Positions 34,267 through 47,699 of a DNA stretch of 64,000 nucleotides are shown in pieces. The stretch is from the NCBI GenBank assembly GCA_946800325.1, contig OX326959.1, positions 25,489,447-25,553,446 of the forward strand, read 5' to 3'. Each line of letters begins with the position of its first letter. Within the stretch, counting starts at the first letter, position 1. Position numbers and translations under genes: made by a program. The notes below the pieces were generated by a model, which saw only the letters and a program-made list of their open reading frames with translations, was not told the origin of the DNA and ran no database searches. The DNA is from Luzula sylvatica. Its lineage: Eukaryota > Streptophyta > Magnoliopsida > Poales > Juncaceae.

Positions 34267-35017
34267 CTAGCTTTGTGCCCGCGCAATTGCGCGGGATGTT
34301 TTTTATATAATTATTTAAATAGAATTAACACGCATGCGTTTGAACTAAATAAATCTAATTATGATATATTAACAAATATCATGATGTCAATAGATGCATA
34401 AGGTTCATGAAATTAGTCTATCGCAGATATTATTTTCTAATATAATTTGTATAAATAGCATTTGCTTATGTGTTTCTAAAATCGATTAATATAATCATGA
34501 CATATTCGCAAATTTTAATATGTATGTAAAATAGGAAACAAAGACCAAATGTAAAATAAGGAAAAATGATCAAAATTTAAAAAAAAACCGAAATGTAAAT
34601 AAAAAGGACCAAAATGTAAAAAAAAGGACCAAATGTAAATTAGAACTAAAAAGGACCAAAATATAGATAAAATGGACCAGAATATAAATAAAAAATATAA
34701 AAAAGGACAGAAATGTAAATAAGAAAGGACCAAAATGTTAATAAAAAGGATCAAAATGTAAATTAAAACAAAAAAGGACCAAAATCTAAATAAAAAGGAC
34801 CAAAATATAAATTCAAAATAGTAAAAAAGGACCGAAATGTAAATAAAAAGCACCGAAATGTAAATAAAAAGGACCAAAATATAAATTAAAACTAAAAAAG
34901 ACCAAAATATATATAAAAAGGAGCAAAATGTAAATTAAAAAATATTTTTGTACACAAAAGCCCTTGATGGCGTGGAGGCATATAATTGCAAGAATTTTCT
35001 CTACTTTATACATAAGA
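34267..35017 (-). mobile_element. short Helitron with AAAAAGGACCAAAATGTAAAT minisatellite
   Basis: The minus-strand 3' end has hairpin CCCGCGCAATTGCGCGGG, spacer, and CTAG at 34267-34270 followed by T. The minus-strand 5' end reads A^TCTTATGTATAAAGTAGAG (T at 35017), the same word found at the 5' end of the Helitron at 9205. Bases 34540-34940 are a ~20-30-bp minisatellite of AAAAAGGACCAAAATGTAAAT type, the reverse complement of the one at 9300-9590. Alternatively the element extends to the further 5' end at 37206. Confidence 0.65.
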
Positions 35018-36590
35018 TAAAAGTAATGCCTAAAACATGAAATAAATTATCAACGGTCATAATCAAAATATTGAAAATGACGAAATTACCCCTCAATGAA
35101 TGTAGCTGAGTATTGTGGCCATTTTGAAGTAGTCTTCCGGGTATAATACTGATCTCCACCTCGTCGCACTCAAAAACCATTCCATTCTGCCCAAAACGTG
35201 AAAGAAATTATCAACATTTAGAATCAAAATATTGTAAATGACGAAAATACTCCTCGCCGAATGCAACTGAGTATCGTGGACATTTTTATGTAGTCTTGTG
35301 GGTTTAATTTTGCTCTCCATCTCCCTCGCACTCAAAGCCATTCCATTCTGCCTGAACGAACTCGTTTTGGTTGCACCAATCATAACTAAAATCATGGTCT
35401 CTAGTCAGGATAAAATTACCATATTACCCTGGTCCTGCAAAGGTCCCGAATTTGTTTCTCTCTTTTCGATTTCCCGAAACATAGCAAAGTCCCAACGTTT
35501 TTCCGAATCTGGTGTACTTATGACAAATATTTCAAAAAAACCCTGTCTTTTAAAAAAAATAGAATTATCACATATATCCCTAGTAAATATGAAACTTATA
35601 TACCCGTATAAATATATGAAAATAATGATATAATTTGACCAATATAAAAAGTCTATATTTAAAAAAGAACCAAAAATTTGCATGAATACCCCTACAAAAA
35701 TCTGAAATTACCATATATAACCCTATAAAAATATGAAAGTAATGATATCATATGAGAAATATTAAAAAAAAAAAAATTGAAAAATATAATATATGTATGC
35801 TAATATAAATCGGAAATTAATGATATAATATGAGAAGTTGAGAACTATCACAAAAGGCTTGTATGTTTTAAAAAATTTGGAATTATGATGTATCCCCTAC
35901 AAAAATATATATCTTAATCTAAATCGGAAATTAATGATATAATATGAGAAGTTGAGAACTATCACAAAAAGCTTCTATGTTTTAAAAAATCTGAAACTAT
36001 GATGTATCGCCCCACAAAATATTAATTATCATATATATCCCTATATAAATCTCAAATTGATGATATAATATGTGAAATAAAATAAAAATTGTATTTGAAA
36101 AAATAAAAAATTAGCATGCATATCTCTGGAAAAAACATAAATTATTATATTTATCCTTATAAAAAATTCTGAATTAATGATGCAATATGAGAAATATTTT
36201 AAAAAATATGAAATTATCATGTATAACCTTACAAAATATGATATTACCATATATACCCCTATAATAATCTTAAAATAATGATATCGCATGAGAAATATTT
36301 AAAAAGTCGTTACATTTAAAAAAACTGAAATTGTTATAAGATAGAAAAATCTTAAAAAGCCCCTATATTTACTGAAATTTGCAAAAATAAATAAATTTAT
36401 GAATAGTTTATGAACAGTAACAATATTTATGAAGAGTAAACATTTGAATTAAATAAACAAATCCGAAACTATGTTTTGAAAAATTCGAAACTACATTTTA
36501 TGAACAGTACATTAAGTTGAGAACTATCACAAAAAGCTTCTATGTTTTAGAAAATCTGAAACTATGATGTATCCCTCAACAGAAAATATT
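35018..36590. repeat. 161-bp tandem duplication (35029-35350) and decayed ~110-bp repeats (35,560-36,590)
   Basis: The first part holds two copies of a unit with AAATTATCAAC, AATCAAAATATTG, AAATGACGAAA, CAACTGAGTAT, GTAGTCTT and CACTCAAA-CCATTCCATTC, about 161 bp apart. The second part repeats the theme GAAACTATGATGTATCCC, then TTAATGATATAATATGAGAA, then GTTGAGAACTATCACAAAA, roughly every 110 bp with strong divergence. No coding. Confidence 0.6.
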
Positions 36591-37206
36591 AAAAGGACCA
36601 TAATGTAAATACAAAAGAACCAAAGTGTAAATTTTTTTTTTACAAATAGGCCCCTGGCGACGTGGCTTAATGAGGGGGCAGCAAATTTTTTAATTTTAAA
36701 ACTTCGAAGGACCAAAATGCAAATATAAAGGACGAAAATGTAAAAAAAAAGGGACCAAAATGTAAAGTTAAAAAAAAAAAGGATCATAATGTAAATAAAA
36801 AACGACCAAAATGTAAATTTTTTATTTTTTTTTACAAATAGGCCCCTGGCGACGTGGCTTAATGAAGGGGCAGTAAATTTTTTAATTTTAAAACTTTGAA
36901 GAACCAAAATGCAAATATAAAGGACCAAAATGTGAAAAAAAAGGAGCAAAATGTAATTTTGTTTTAAAAAGAGGACCAATTTGAGGCCTCTGGACCAAAA
37001 TGTAAATTTTAAAACTTCGAAGGACCAAAATGCAAATATAAAGGACGAAAATGTAAAAAAAAAGGACCAAAACGTAATTTTTTTAAAAAAAGGACCATAA
37101 TATAAATAAAAAGGACCAAAATGTATTTTTTTTTTACAAATAGGCCCCTGGCGACGTGGCTCATTGTGGGGGCAGCAAATTGTTCTACTTTAGTACTAAG
37201 TATAGA
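36591..37206 (-). mobile_element. Helitron 5' end with tandemly repeated 5' sub-terminal modules
   Basis: The minus-strand 5' end reads A^TCTATACTTAGTACTAAAGT (T at 37206). The sub-terminal module ACAAATAGGCCCCTGGCGAC, GTGGCTTA, GGGGGCAGCAAATT occurs at 36642, 36834 and 37136 (plus-strand positions), each followed by GGACCAAAATGTAAAT-type minisatellite. The matching 3' end is either the hairpin at 34267 (total 2,940 bp) or lost. Confidence 0.55.
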
Positions 37207-37644
37207 TAGCAAGAGGATTTTCATGGTATTCTATTTTTGTATACTAAAATAGAGAGGATTAAGCTAGATAAAGATTGGCTTTTTTTGTTTTGATTATTTT
37301 GACATACAGCGAAAAGTCTAATTTGTAAGAACAATTATATTATTGTCAAATTTGCAAAATTAATTCTTTCGTTACGGATCCTGACGAAGGAGAATATACT
37401 TTCGTAAGGGAGTGGCGAAAGAATCCAGACGTTAATTTGAGTCTTAATCACATGATTAATAATTGTTAAGCTTTTTCGCCAAACACTGGCGAAAGTCCAT
37501 GAATTTGATGGCTCCAACTCCAGTGTGTTGGAATGGACGGGAAATATGATTCGTGATCTTTCGTCATGTTATTTGCGAAAGATATGTTTTCAGTTTTTTT
37601 TTGTGTAGTTTGAACCATTATTTTTTAAATTTAGAGTTAGAATT
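37207..37644. other. intergenic; GCGAAAG-rich patch before the LINE
   Basis: Words such as CTTTCGTTACGGATCCTGAC, TTCGCCAAACACTGGCGAAA (a small inverted repeat near 37470) and TCTTTCGTCATG suggest remnant transposon DNA. No gene. The LINE target sequence TTTAGAGTTAGAATT closes the segment (37630-37644). Confidence 0.4.
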
Positions 37645-38330
37645 ATTCAACCCTTCAAGTCCAAAAACATCTATTCTTTCTTCATCAACCCGGGAGTTAC
37701 CTGTCCGTGGAACACGATGCTCTTTAAAGCTAAAGCCCCCCTCAAAGTTCGGTGTTTTGGCTGGCTAGCCATCCAATCTCGCATATGTTAGAGCGACAAA
37801 TTACAACAAAGAGGATGGCCGAATAACCAAGTTTGCCCCCTATGCAAATCAGAAGAAGAAACCTCCAAACATCTACTTTATGATTGCGCTTTCTCCAAAC
37901 AAATTTGGGGTAATATATCCTCGCGAATACACGACCCAACACCAGAAATTTCGAAACCTTTCGAATTTTGGTCCTCGACGCATACCACAAAGCTCTGGCA
38001 AACAGTCTGGCTTGCTGTCATATGAAATATTTGGAAATCCCGAAATGACAGCATCTTCAATGACAAAGCTCAATCTTCAACTCGGATCTTCAATCTAGTT
38101 CTACAAGACATTATAGCTTGGAATAAATTATGCTAATAGTCCTCCAGGATATAAATAGTTTTTTTTTAGAGTAGGGACAGTCTTTTAGGCTACTCGGTTA
38201 TGATTCGGAATGGTCCAAATAGTTATGTAATTAGACTATAGACCTTCCACCTGATTGTATCACCTTTTTGTTTTGTTTGATATAATATATTCGAGGCCTC
38301 GACACATTGTCGACATGTTTCAAAAAAAAA
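37645..38330 (+). mobile_element. 5'-truncated LINE (non-LTR retrotransposon)
   Basis: Flanked by a perfect duplication TTTAGAGTTAGAATT (37630-37644 and 38331-38345; up to 18 bp if the shared A residues are counted) and ending in an A-run (38322-38330). The 5' part encodes the C-terminal zinc-binding domain of plant LINE reverse transcriptase (zf-RVT): KAPLKVRCFGWLAIQSRI-like sequence with stops, then CPLCKSEEETSKHLLYDCAF and SKQIWGN at about 37838-37915. The rest is 3'UTR. Truncation and frameshifts make it inactive. Confidence 0.9.
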
Positions 38331-38345
38331 TTTAGAGTTAGAATT

Positions 38346-38530
38346 GAAAAGTAATTAGAACACAAATGTTTTAGACATTTTTAAGAACTATAATTTAGAT
38401 TATTTTGTTGTAATTGTCATGCATCATTTGCTCACTCAAAACCGCCCACAATGTAATTAGTTTATTTGATTTTTTTAAAAAATTAAATAGAAAAATCAAG
38501 AAACATAATATGTCAATACAATCATTTGTT
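38346..38530. other. unique-looking spacer at the left edge of the satellite
   Basis: AT-rich sequence continuing the LINE pre-insertion locus. The first recognisable satellite words (ATTCAAAACAATCTTTTAAC) appear at about 38533. Confidence 0.4.
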
Positions 38531-41500
38531 CACTCAAAATAGATTCAAAACAATCTTTTAACGTTATGAGGAGTTCAAATAACGTGTTTTTTAGTTGGTT
38601 TGGATCGTATCTTTCACGACGTAACTTTTCACCAAATTGTACAAACTCTAAGAAAGTTTACTTTTCAATTCATATAAATCTTTTTACGCTTTGAGAAATT
38701 CAAATAACTTGTTTTTAGATCATTTGTATCGTATCTTTTACTACATAATTTTTCACCAAATTTTACAAACACTAAGAAAGTTTGTTTTTCGATTCAAAAC
38801 AATATTTTATCGTTCTGCGGAGTTCAAATAACGTGTTTTTTTGATGGTTTGGATCGAATCTTTCACTACGTAACTTTTCACCAAATTGTAAAAACACTAA
38901 GAAAGTTTTTCTTTTCGATTCATAGCAATCTTTTTACGCTTTGAGGAGTTCAAATAATGTGCTTTTAGATCATTTGTATCGTATCTTTTACTATATAACT
39001 TTTCACCAAATTTTACACACACTAAGAAAGTTTGTTTTTCGATTCAAAACAATCTTTTAACGTTCTGAGGAGTTCAAATAACGTGTTTTTTAGATCATTT
39101 GTATCGAATCTTTCACTACGTAAGTTTTCACCAAATTTTAAAACACTAAGATTTTTTTTTTTTCAATTCATAACAATCTTTTTACTCTTTGAGGAGTTCA
39201 AATAATTTGTTTTCAGATCATTTGTATCGTATCTTTTACGACATAACTTTTCATACAATTTTACAAAGACTACGAAAGTTTGTTTTTCGAATCAAAACAA
39301 TCTTTTAACGCTCTAAAGAGTTCAAATAACATCTTTTAGAGACAGTTTGGATAGAATATTTAACTACGTAACTTTTCACCAAATTGTAAAAACACTAAGA
39401 GAGTTTTCTTTTTTATTCATAGCAATCTTTTTACGCTTTGAGGAGTTCAAATAACGTGTTTTTAGATCATTTGTGTCTTATCTTTTACTACATAACTTTT
39501 CACGAAATTTTACAAACACAAAGAAAGTTTGTTTTTCGATTCAAAACAATCTTTTAACGTTCTGAGGAGTTCAAATAACGTGTTTTTTAGATGGTTTGGA
39601 TCGAATCTTTCACGATGTAACTTTTCACCAAATTGTACAAACTCTAAGAAAGTTTGCTTTTCGATTCATAGAAATCTTTTTACGCTTGGAGGAATTCAAA
39701 TAACTTGTTTAGATCATTTGTATTGTATCTTTTACTACATAACTTTTCACCAAATTTTACAAACACTAAGAAAATTAGTTTTTCGATTCAAAACAATCTT
39801 TTAATGTTCTGCGGAGTTCAAATAACATGTTTTTTAGATGGTTTGGATAGAATCTTTCACTACGTAGCTTTTCACCAAATTGTAAAAACACTACGAAAGT
39901 TTTCTTTTTGATTCATAGCAATCTTTTTACGATTTGAAGAGTTCAAATAACGTCTTTTTAGATCATTTGTATCGTATCTTTTACTACATAACTTTTCACT
40001 AAATTTTACAGACGCCAAGAAAGTTTGTTTTTCGATTCAAAACAATCTTTTAACGTTCTGAGGAGTTCAAATAACATGTTTTTTAGATCATTTGTATCGA
40101 ATCTTTCACTACGTAACTTTTCACCAAATTGTAAAAACACTAAGAAATTTTCTTTTCAATTCATAGCAATCTTTTTACGCTTTGAGGAGTTCAAATAACT
40201 TGTTTTTAGATCATTTGTATCGTATCTTTTACGACATAACTTTTCATCTAATTTTACAAAGACTAGGAAAGTTTGTTTTTCGAATCAAAACAATCTTTTA
40301 ACGCTCTAAAGAGTTCAAATAACGTCTTTTTGAGATGGTTTGGATATAATATTTCACTACGTAACTTTTCACCAAATTGTAAAAACACTAAGAGAGTTTT
40401 CTTTTCGATTCATAGCAATCTTTTTACGTTTTGAGGAGTTCAAATAATGTGTTTTTAGATCATTTGTGTCGTATCTTTTACTAAATAACTTTTCACCAAA
40501 TTTTACAGACACTAAGAAATTTTATTTTTCGATTCAAAACAATCTTTGAACATTCCGAGGAGTTCAAATAACGTGTTTTTTAGATGGCTTGGATCGAATC
40601 TTTCACAATGTAACTTTTCACCAAATTGCAAAAACATTAAGATAATTTTCTTTTTGATTCACATCAATCTTTTTACGCTTTGAGTAGTTCAAATAACGTG
40701 TTTTTAGATCAATTGTGTCGTATCTTTCACTACATAACTTTTCACGAAATTTTACAAACACAAAGAAAGTTTGTTTTTCGATTCAAAACAATCTTTTAAA
40801 GTTCTGAGGAGTTCAAAATAACGTGTTTTTGAGATGGTTTGGATCGAATCTTTCATGACGTAACTTTTCACCAAATTGTACAAACTCTAGGAAAGTTTGT
40901 TTTTCGATTCATAGAAATCTTTTTACGTTTTAAGGAATTCAAATAACTTGTTTTTAGATCATTTGTATCGTATCTTTTACTACATAACTTTTCACCAAAT
41001 TTTACTAACACTAAGAAAGTCTGTTTTTCGATTCAAAACAATCTTTTAACGTTCTGCGGGATTCAAATAACGTGTTTTTTCGATTGTTTGGATCGAATCT
41101 TTCATTACGTAACTTTTCACCAAATTGTAAAAACACTAAGAAATTTTTTCTATTCGATTCAAAGCAATATTTTTACGCTTTGAAGAGTTCAAATAACGTG
41201 GTTTTAGATCATTTGTATCGTATCTTTTACTACATAACTTTTCACCAAATTTTACACACACTAAGAAAGTTTGTTTTTCGATTCAAAACAATCTTTTAAC
41301 GTTCGGGGGAGTTCAAATAACTTGTTTTTTAGATCATTTGTATCGAATCTTTCACTACGTAACTTTTCACCAAATTGTAAAAACAATAAGAAATTTTCTT
41401 TTCGATTCATAGCAATCTTTTTACGCTTTGAGGAGTTCAAATAACTTGTTTTTAGATCATTTGTATCGTATCTTTTACGACATAACTTTTCATCAAATTT

Positions 41501-44105
41501 TACAAATTCTAAGAAAGTTTGTTTTTCGAATCAAAATAATCTTTTAACGCTCTAAAGAGTTCAAATAACATCTTTTTGAGACGGTTTGGATAGAATCTTT
41601 CACTACGTAACTGTTCACCAAATTGTAAAAACACTAAGAGAGTTTTCTTTTCGATTCATAGCAATCTTTTTACTCTTTGAGGAGTTCAAAAAACGTGTTT
41701 TTAGATTATTTGTGTCGTATCTTTTACTACATAACTTTTCACGAAATTTTACAAACACTAAGAAAGTTTGTTTTTCGATTCAAAACAATCTTTTATCGTT
41801 CTGAGGAGTTCAAATAACGTGTTTTTTAGAAGGTTTGGATCGAATCTTTCACGACGTAGCATTTCACCAAATTGTACAAACTCTAAGAAAGTTTGCATTC
41901 TGATTCATACAAATAATTTTACGCTTTGAGGAGTTAAAATAACTTGTTTTTAGATCATTTGTATCGTGTCTTTTACTACATAATTTTTCACCAAATTTTA
42001 CTAACACTAAGAAAGTTTGTTTTTCGATTCAAAACAATCTTTTAGCGTCCAGCGGAGTTCAAATAACGTGTTTTTTAGATGGTTTGGATCGAATCTTTCA
42101 CTACGTAACTTTTCACCAAATTGTAAAAACACTGAGAAAGTTTTTTTTTCGATCCATAGCAATCTTTTTACGCTTTGAGGAGTTCAAATAACGTGTTTTT
42201 AGATCATTTGTATCGTATCTTTTACTACATAACTTTTCACCAAATTTTACAGACACTAAGAAAGTATGTTTTTCGATTCGAAACAATCTTTTAACGTTCT
42301 GAGGAGTTCAAATAACGTGTTTTTTAGATCATTTGTATCGAATCTTTCACTATGTAACTTTTCTCCAAATTGTAAAAACACTAAGAAATTTTCTTTTCGA
42401 TTCATAGCAATATTTTTTCGTTTTGAGGAGTTCAAATAACTTGTTTTTAGATCATTTGTATCGTATCTTTTACGACACAACTTTTCATCAAATTTTACAA
42501 AGACTACGAAAGTTTGTTTTTCGAATCAAAACAATCTTTTAACCCTCCAAAGAGTTCAAATAACGTCTTTTTGACATGGTTTGGATAGAATCTTTCACTA
42601 TGTAACTTTTCACCAAATTGTAAAAACACTAAGAGAGTTTTCTTTTCGATTCATAGCAATCTTTTTACGATTTGAGGAGTTCAAATAAGGTGTTTTTAGA
42701 TCATTTGTATCGTATCTTTTACTACATAACTTTTCACCAAATTTTACGAACACTATGAATGTTTGTTTTTCGATTCAAAACAATCTATGAACGTTCTGAG
42801 GAGTTCAAATAACGTGGTTTTAAGATGGTTTGGATCGAATCTTTCACTACGTAACTTTTCAACAAATTGCAAAAAACACTAAGAGAGTTTTCTTTTCGAT
42901 TCACATCAATCTTTTCACGCTTTGAGGAGTACAAATAACGTGTTTTTAAATCATTTGTGTCGTATCTTTTACTACATAACTTTTCACGAAATTTTACAAA
43001 AACTAAGAAAGTTTGTTTTTCGATTCAAAACAATCTTTTAACGTTCGTAGGAGTTCAAATAACGTGTTTTTGAGATGGTTTGGATCGAATATTTCATGAC
43101 GTAACTTTTCACCAAATTGTACAAACTCTAAGAAAGTTTGCTTTTCGATTCATAGAAATCTTTTTATGCTTTGAGGAATTCAAATAACTTGTTTTTAGAT
43201 CATTTGTATCGTATCTTTTACTACATAACTTTTCACCAAATTTTAAAAACACTAAGAAAGTTTGTTTTTAGATTCAAAACAATCTTTTAACGTTCTGAGG
43301 AGTTCAAATAACGTGTTTTTGAGATGGTTTGGATCGAATCTTTCGCAACGTAAATTTTCACCAAATTGTACAAACTCTAAGAACGTTTGCTTTTCTATTC
43401 ATAGAAATCTTTTTACACTTTGAGGAGTTCAAATAACTTGTTTTTAGATCATTTTGTATCGTATCTATTACTACATAACTTTTCAACAAATTTTACAAAC
43501 ACTAAGAAAGTTTGTTTTTCGATTCAAAACAATGTTTTAACATTCCGCGGAGTTCAAATAACGTGTTTTTGAGATGGTTTGGATCGAATCTTTCACAACG
43601 TAACTTTTCACCAAATTGTAAAAACAGTAAGAAAGTTTTCTTTTCGAATCATACCATTCTTTTTACGCTTTGAGGAGTTCAAATAACGTGTTTTTATATC
43701 ATTTGTATCATATCTTTTACTACATAACTTTTCACCAAATTTTACAGACACTAAGAAAGTTTCTTTTTCGATTCAAAACAATTTTTTAACGTTCTGAGGA
43801 GTTCAAATAACGTGTTTTTTAGATGATTTGGATCGAATATTTCACTACGTAACTTTTCACCAAATTACAAAAACACTAAGAAATTATTCTTTTCGATTCA
43901 CAGCAATCTTTTTATGCTTTGAGGAGTTCAAAAAACGTGTTTTTAGATCATTTGTGTCGTATATTTTACTACATAACTTTTCACCAAATTTTACAAACAC
44001 TAAGAAAGTTTGTTTTTTGATTCAAAACAACCTTTTAACGTTCTGAGGAGTTCAAATAACGTGTTTTTGAGATGGTTTGGATCGAATCTTTCATGACGTA
44101 ACTTT

Positions 44106-44150
44106 TCACCAAATGATCTAAAAACTGTTTTCAGATCATTTGTATCGTAT
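44106..44150. repeat. fold-back micro-inversion in the satellite (also at ~47522 and ~61996)
   Basis: Within a monomer the sequence runs TTTTCACCAAAT, then GATCTAAAAAC (the reverse complement of a monomer segment), then TGTTTTCAGATCATTTGTATC in normal orientation. The result is an almost perfect ~15-bp inverted repeat with a 1-2-base loop, and the intervening monomer part is deleted. The same junction occurs three times in the array. Confidence 0.9.
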
Positions 44151-47100
44151 CGTAACTTTTCATCAAATTTTACGAAGACTACGAAAGTTTGTTTTTCGAA
44201 TCAAAACAATCTTTTAACGCTCCAAAGAGTTCAAATAACGTCTTTTTGACATGGTTTGGATAGAATCTTTCACGACGTAACTTTTCACCAAATTGTAAAA
44301 ACACTAAGAGAGTTTTCTTTTCGATTCATAGCAATCTTTTTACGCTTTGAGGAGTTCAAATAACGTGTGTGTAGATCATTTGTATCGTATCTTTTACTAC
44401 ATAACTTTTCACCAAATTTTACAAACACTAAGAAAGTTTGTTTTTCGATTCAAAACAATCTATGAACGTTCTGAGGAGTTCAAATAACGTGTTTTTAAGA
44501 TGGTTTGGATCGAATCTTTCACTACGTAACTTTTCACCAAATTGCAAAAACACTAAGAGAGTTTTCTTTTCGATTCACAGCAATCTTTTTACGCTTTGAG
44601 GAGTTCAAATGACGTGGTTTTAGATCATTTGTGTCGTATCTTTTACTACATAACTTTTCACGAAATTTTACAAACACCAAGAAAGTTTGTATTTCAATTC
44701 GAAACAATCTTTTAACATTCTGAGGATTTCAAATAACATGTTTTTGAGATGGTTTGGATCGAATCTTTCACTACGTAACTTTTCACCAAATTGTAAAAAC
44801 ACTAAGAAAATTTTCTTTTCTATTTATAGGAATCTTTTTACGATTTGAGAAGTTCAAATAACGTGATTTTAGATCATTTGTATCGTATCTTTAACAACAT
44901 AACTTTTCACCAAATTTTACAAACACTAAGAAAATTTGTTTTTCGATTCTAAACAATCTTTTGAGGTTCCGAGGAGTTCAAATAACGTGTTTTTGAGATG
45001 GTTTGGATCGAATCTTTCACGACGTAACTTTTCACCAAATTGTACAAACTATAAGAAAGTTTGCTTTTCGATTCATAGAAATCTTTTTACGCTTTGAGGA
45101 GGTCAAATAACTTGTTTTTAGATCATTTGTATCGTATCTTTTACGACATAACTTTTCATCTAATTTTACAAAGACTACGAAAGTTTGTTTTTCGATTCAA
45201 AACAATCTTTTAACGTTCGTAGGAGTTCAAATAACGTGTTTTTGAGATGGTTTGGATCGAATCTTTCATGACGTAACTTTTCACCAAATTGTACAAACTC
45301 TAAGAAAGTTTGCTTTTCGATTCATAGAAATCTTTTTATGCTTTGAGGAATTCAAATAACTTGTTTTTAGATCATTTGTATCGTATCTTTTACTACATAA
45401 CTTTTCACAAAATTTTAAAAACTCTAAGAAAGTTTGTTTTTAGATTCAAAACAATCTTTTAACGTTCTGAGGAGTTCAAATAACGTGTTTTTTAGATGGT
45501 TTGGATCGAACTTTCGCGACGTAAATTTTCACCAAATTGTACAAACTCTAAGAACGTTTGCTTTTCTATTCATAGAAATCATTTTACACTTTGAGGAGTT
45601 CAAATAACTTGTTTTTAGATCATTTTGTATCGTATCTTTTACTACATAACTTTTCAACAAATTTTACAAACACTAAGAAAGTTTGTTTTTCGATTCAAAA
45701 CAATCTTTTAACATTCCGCGGAGTTCAAATAACGTGTTTTTGAGATGGTCTGGATCGAATCTTTCACAACGTAACTTTTCAGCAAATTGTAAAACACTAA
45801 GAAAGTTTTCTTTTCGATTCATATCAATCTTTTTATGCTTTGAGGAGTTCAAATTACTTGTTTTTAGATCATTTGTATCGTATCTTTTACTACATAACTT
45901 TTCACCAAATTTTACAAACACTAAGAAAGTTTGTTTTTCGAGTCAAAACAATCTTTGAACATTGTGAGGAGTTCAAATAACGTGTTTTTAGATGGTTTGG
46001 ATCGAATCTTTTACTACGTACCTTTTCACCAAATTACAAAAACACTAAGAAAGTATTCTTTTCTATTCACAACAATCTTTTTATTCTTTGAGGAGTTCAA
46101 AAACGTGTTTTTAGATCATTTGTGTCGTATCTTTTACTACATAACTTTTCACGAAATTTTTACAAATACTAAGAAAGTTTGCTTTTCGATTCAAAACAAT
46201 CTTTTAACGTTCTGAGGAGTTCAAATAACGTGTTTTTGAGATGGATTGGATCGAATCTTTCGTGACGTAACTTTTCACCAAATTGTACAAACTCAAAGAA
46301 AGTTTGTTTTTCGATTCATAGAAATCTTTTTACGCTTTGAGGAATTCAAATAACTTGTTTTTAGATCATTTGTATCGTATCTTTTACTACATAACTTTTC
46401 ACCAAATTTTAAAAACACTAAGAAAGTTTGTTTTTAGATTCAAAACAATCTTTTAACGTTCCGAGGAGTTCAAATAACGTGTTTTTAAGATGGTTTGGAT
46501 CGAATCTTTCACTACGTACCTTTTCACCAAATTGCAAAAACACTAAGAGAGTTTTCTTTTCGATTCACAGCAATCTTTTTATGCTTTGAGGAGTTTAAAT
46601 AACGTGTTTTTAGATTATTTGTGTCGTATCTTTTACTACATAACTTTTCACGAAATTTTGCAAACACTAAGAAAGTATGTTTTTCAATTCAAAACAATCT
46701 TTTAACGCTCCGTGGAGTTCAGATAACGTGTTTTTGAGATGGTTTGATTCGAATCTTTCGCGACGTAACTTTTCACCAAATTGTACAAACTCTAAGAATG
46801 TTTGCTTTTCGATTCATAGAAATCTTTTTATACTTTGAAGAGTTCAAATAACTTGTTTTTAGATCATTTTCTATCGTATCTTTTACTACATAATTGTTCA
46901 CCAAATTTTACAGACACTAAGAAAGTTTGTTTTTCATTTCAAAACAATCTTTTAACGTTCTGCAGAGTTAAAATAACGTGTTTTTTAGATGGTTTGGATC
47001 GAATCTTTCACAACGTAACTTTTCACCAAATTGTAAAAACAGTAAGAAAGTTTTCTTTTCGATTCATACCAATCTTTTTACGCTTTGAGGAGTTCAAATA

Positions 47101-47699
47101 ACGTGTTTTTATATCATTTGTATCATATATTTTACTACATAACTTTTCACCAAATTTTACAGACACTAAGAAAGTTTCTTTTTCGATTCAAAACAATCTT
47201 TTAACGTTCTGAGGAGTTCAAATAACGTGTTTTTTAGATGGCTTGGATCGAATATTTCACTACGTAACTTTTCACCAAATTACAGAAACACTAAGAAATT
47301 ATTCTTTTCGATTCACAGCAATCTTTTTATGCTTTGAGGAGTTCAAAAAACGTGTTTTTAGATCATTTGTGTCGTATCTTTTACTACATAACTTTTCACC
47401 AAATTTTACAAACACTAAGAAGGTTTGTTTTTTTGATTCAAAACAACCTTTTAACGTTCTGAGGAGTTCAAATAACGTGTTTTTGAGATGGTTTGGATCG
47501 AATCTTTCATGACGTAACTTTTCACCAAATGATCTAAAAACTGTTTTCAGATCATTTGTATCGTATCGTAACTTTTCATCAAATTTTACGAAGACTACGA
47601 AAGTTTGTTTTTCGAATCAAAACAATCTTTTAACGCTCCAAAGAGTTCAAATAACGTCTTTTTGACATGGTTTGGATAGAATCTTTCACGACGTAACTT

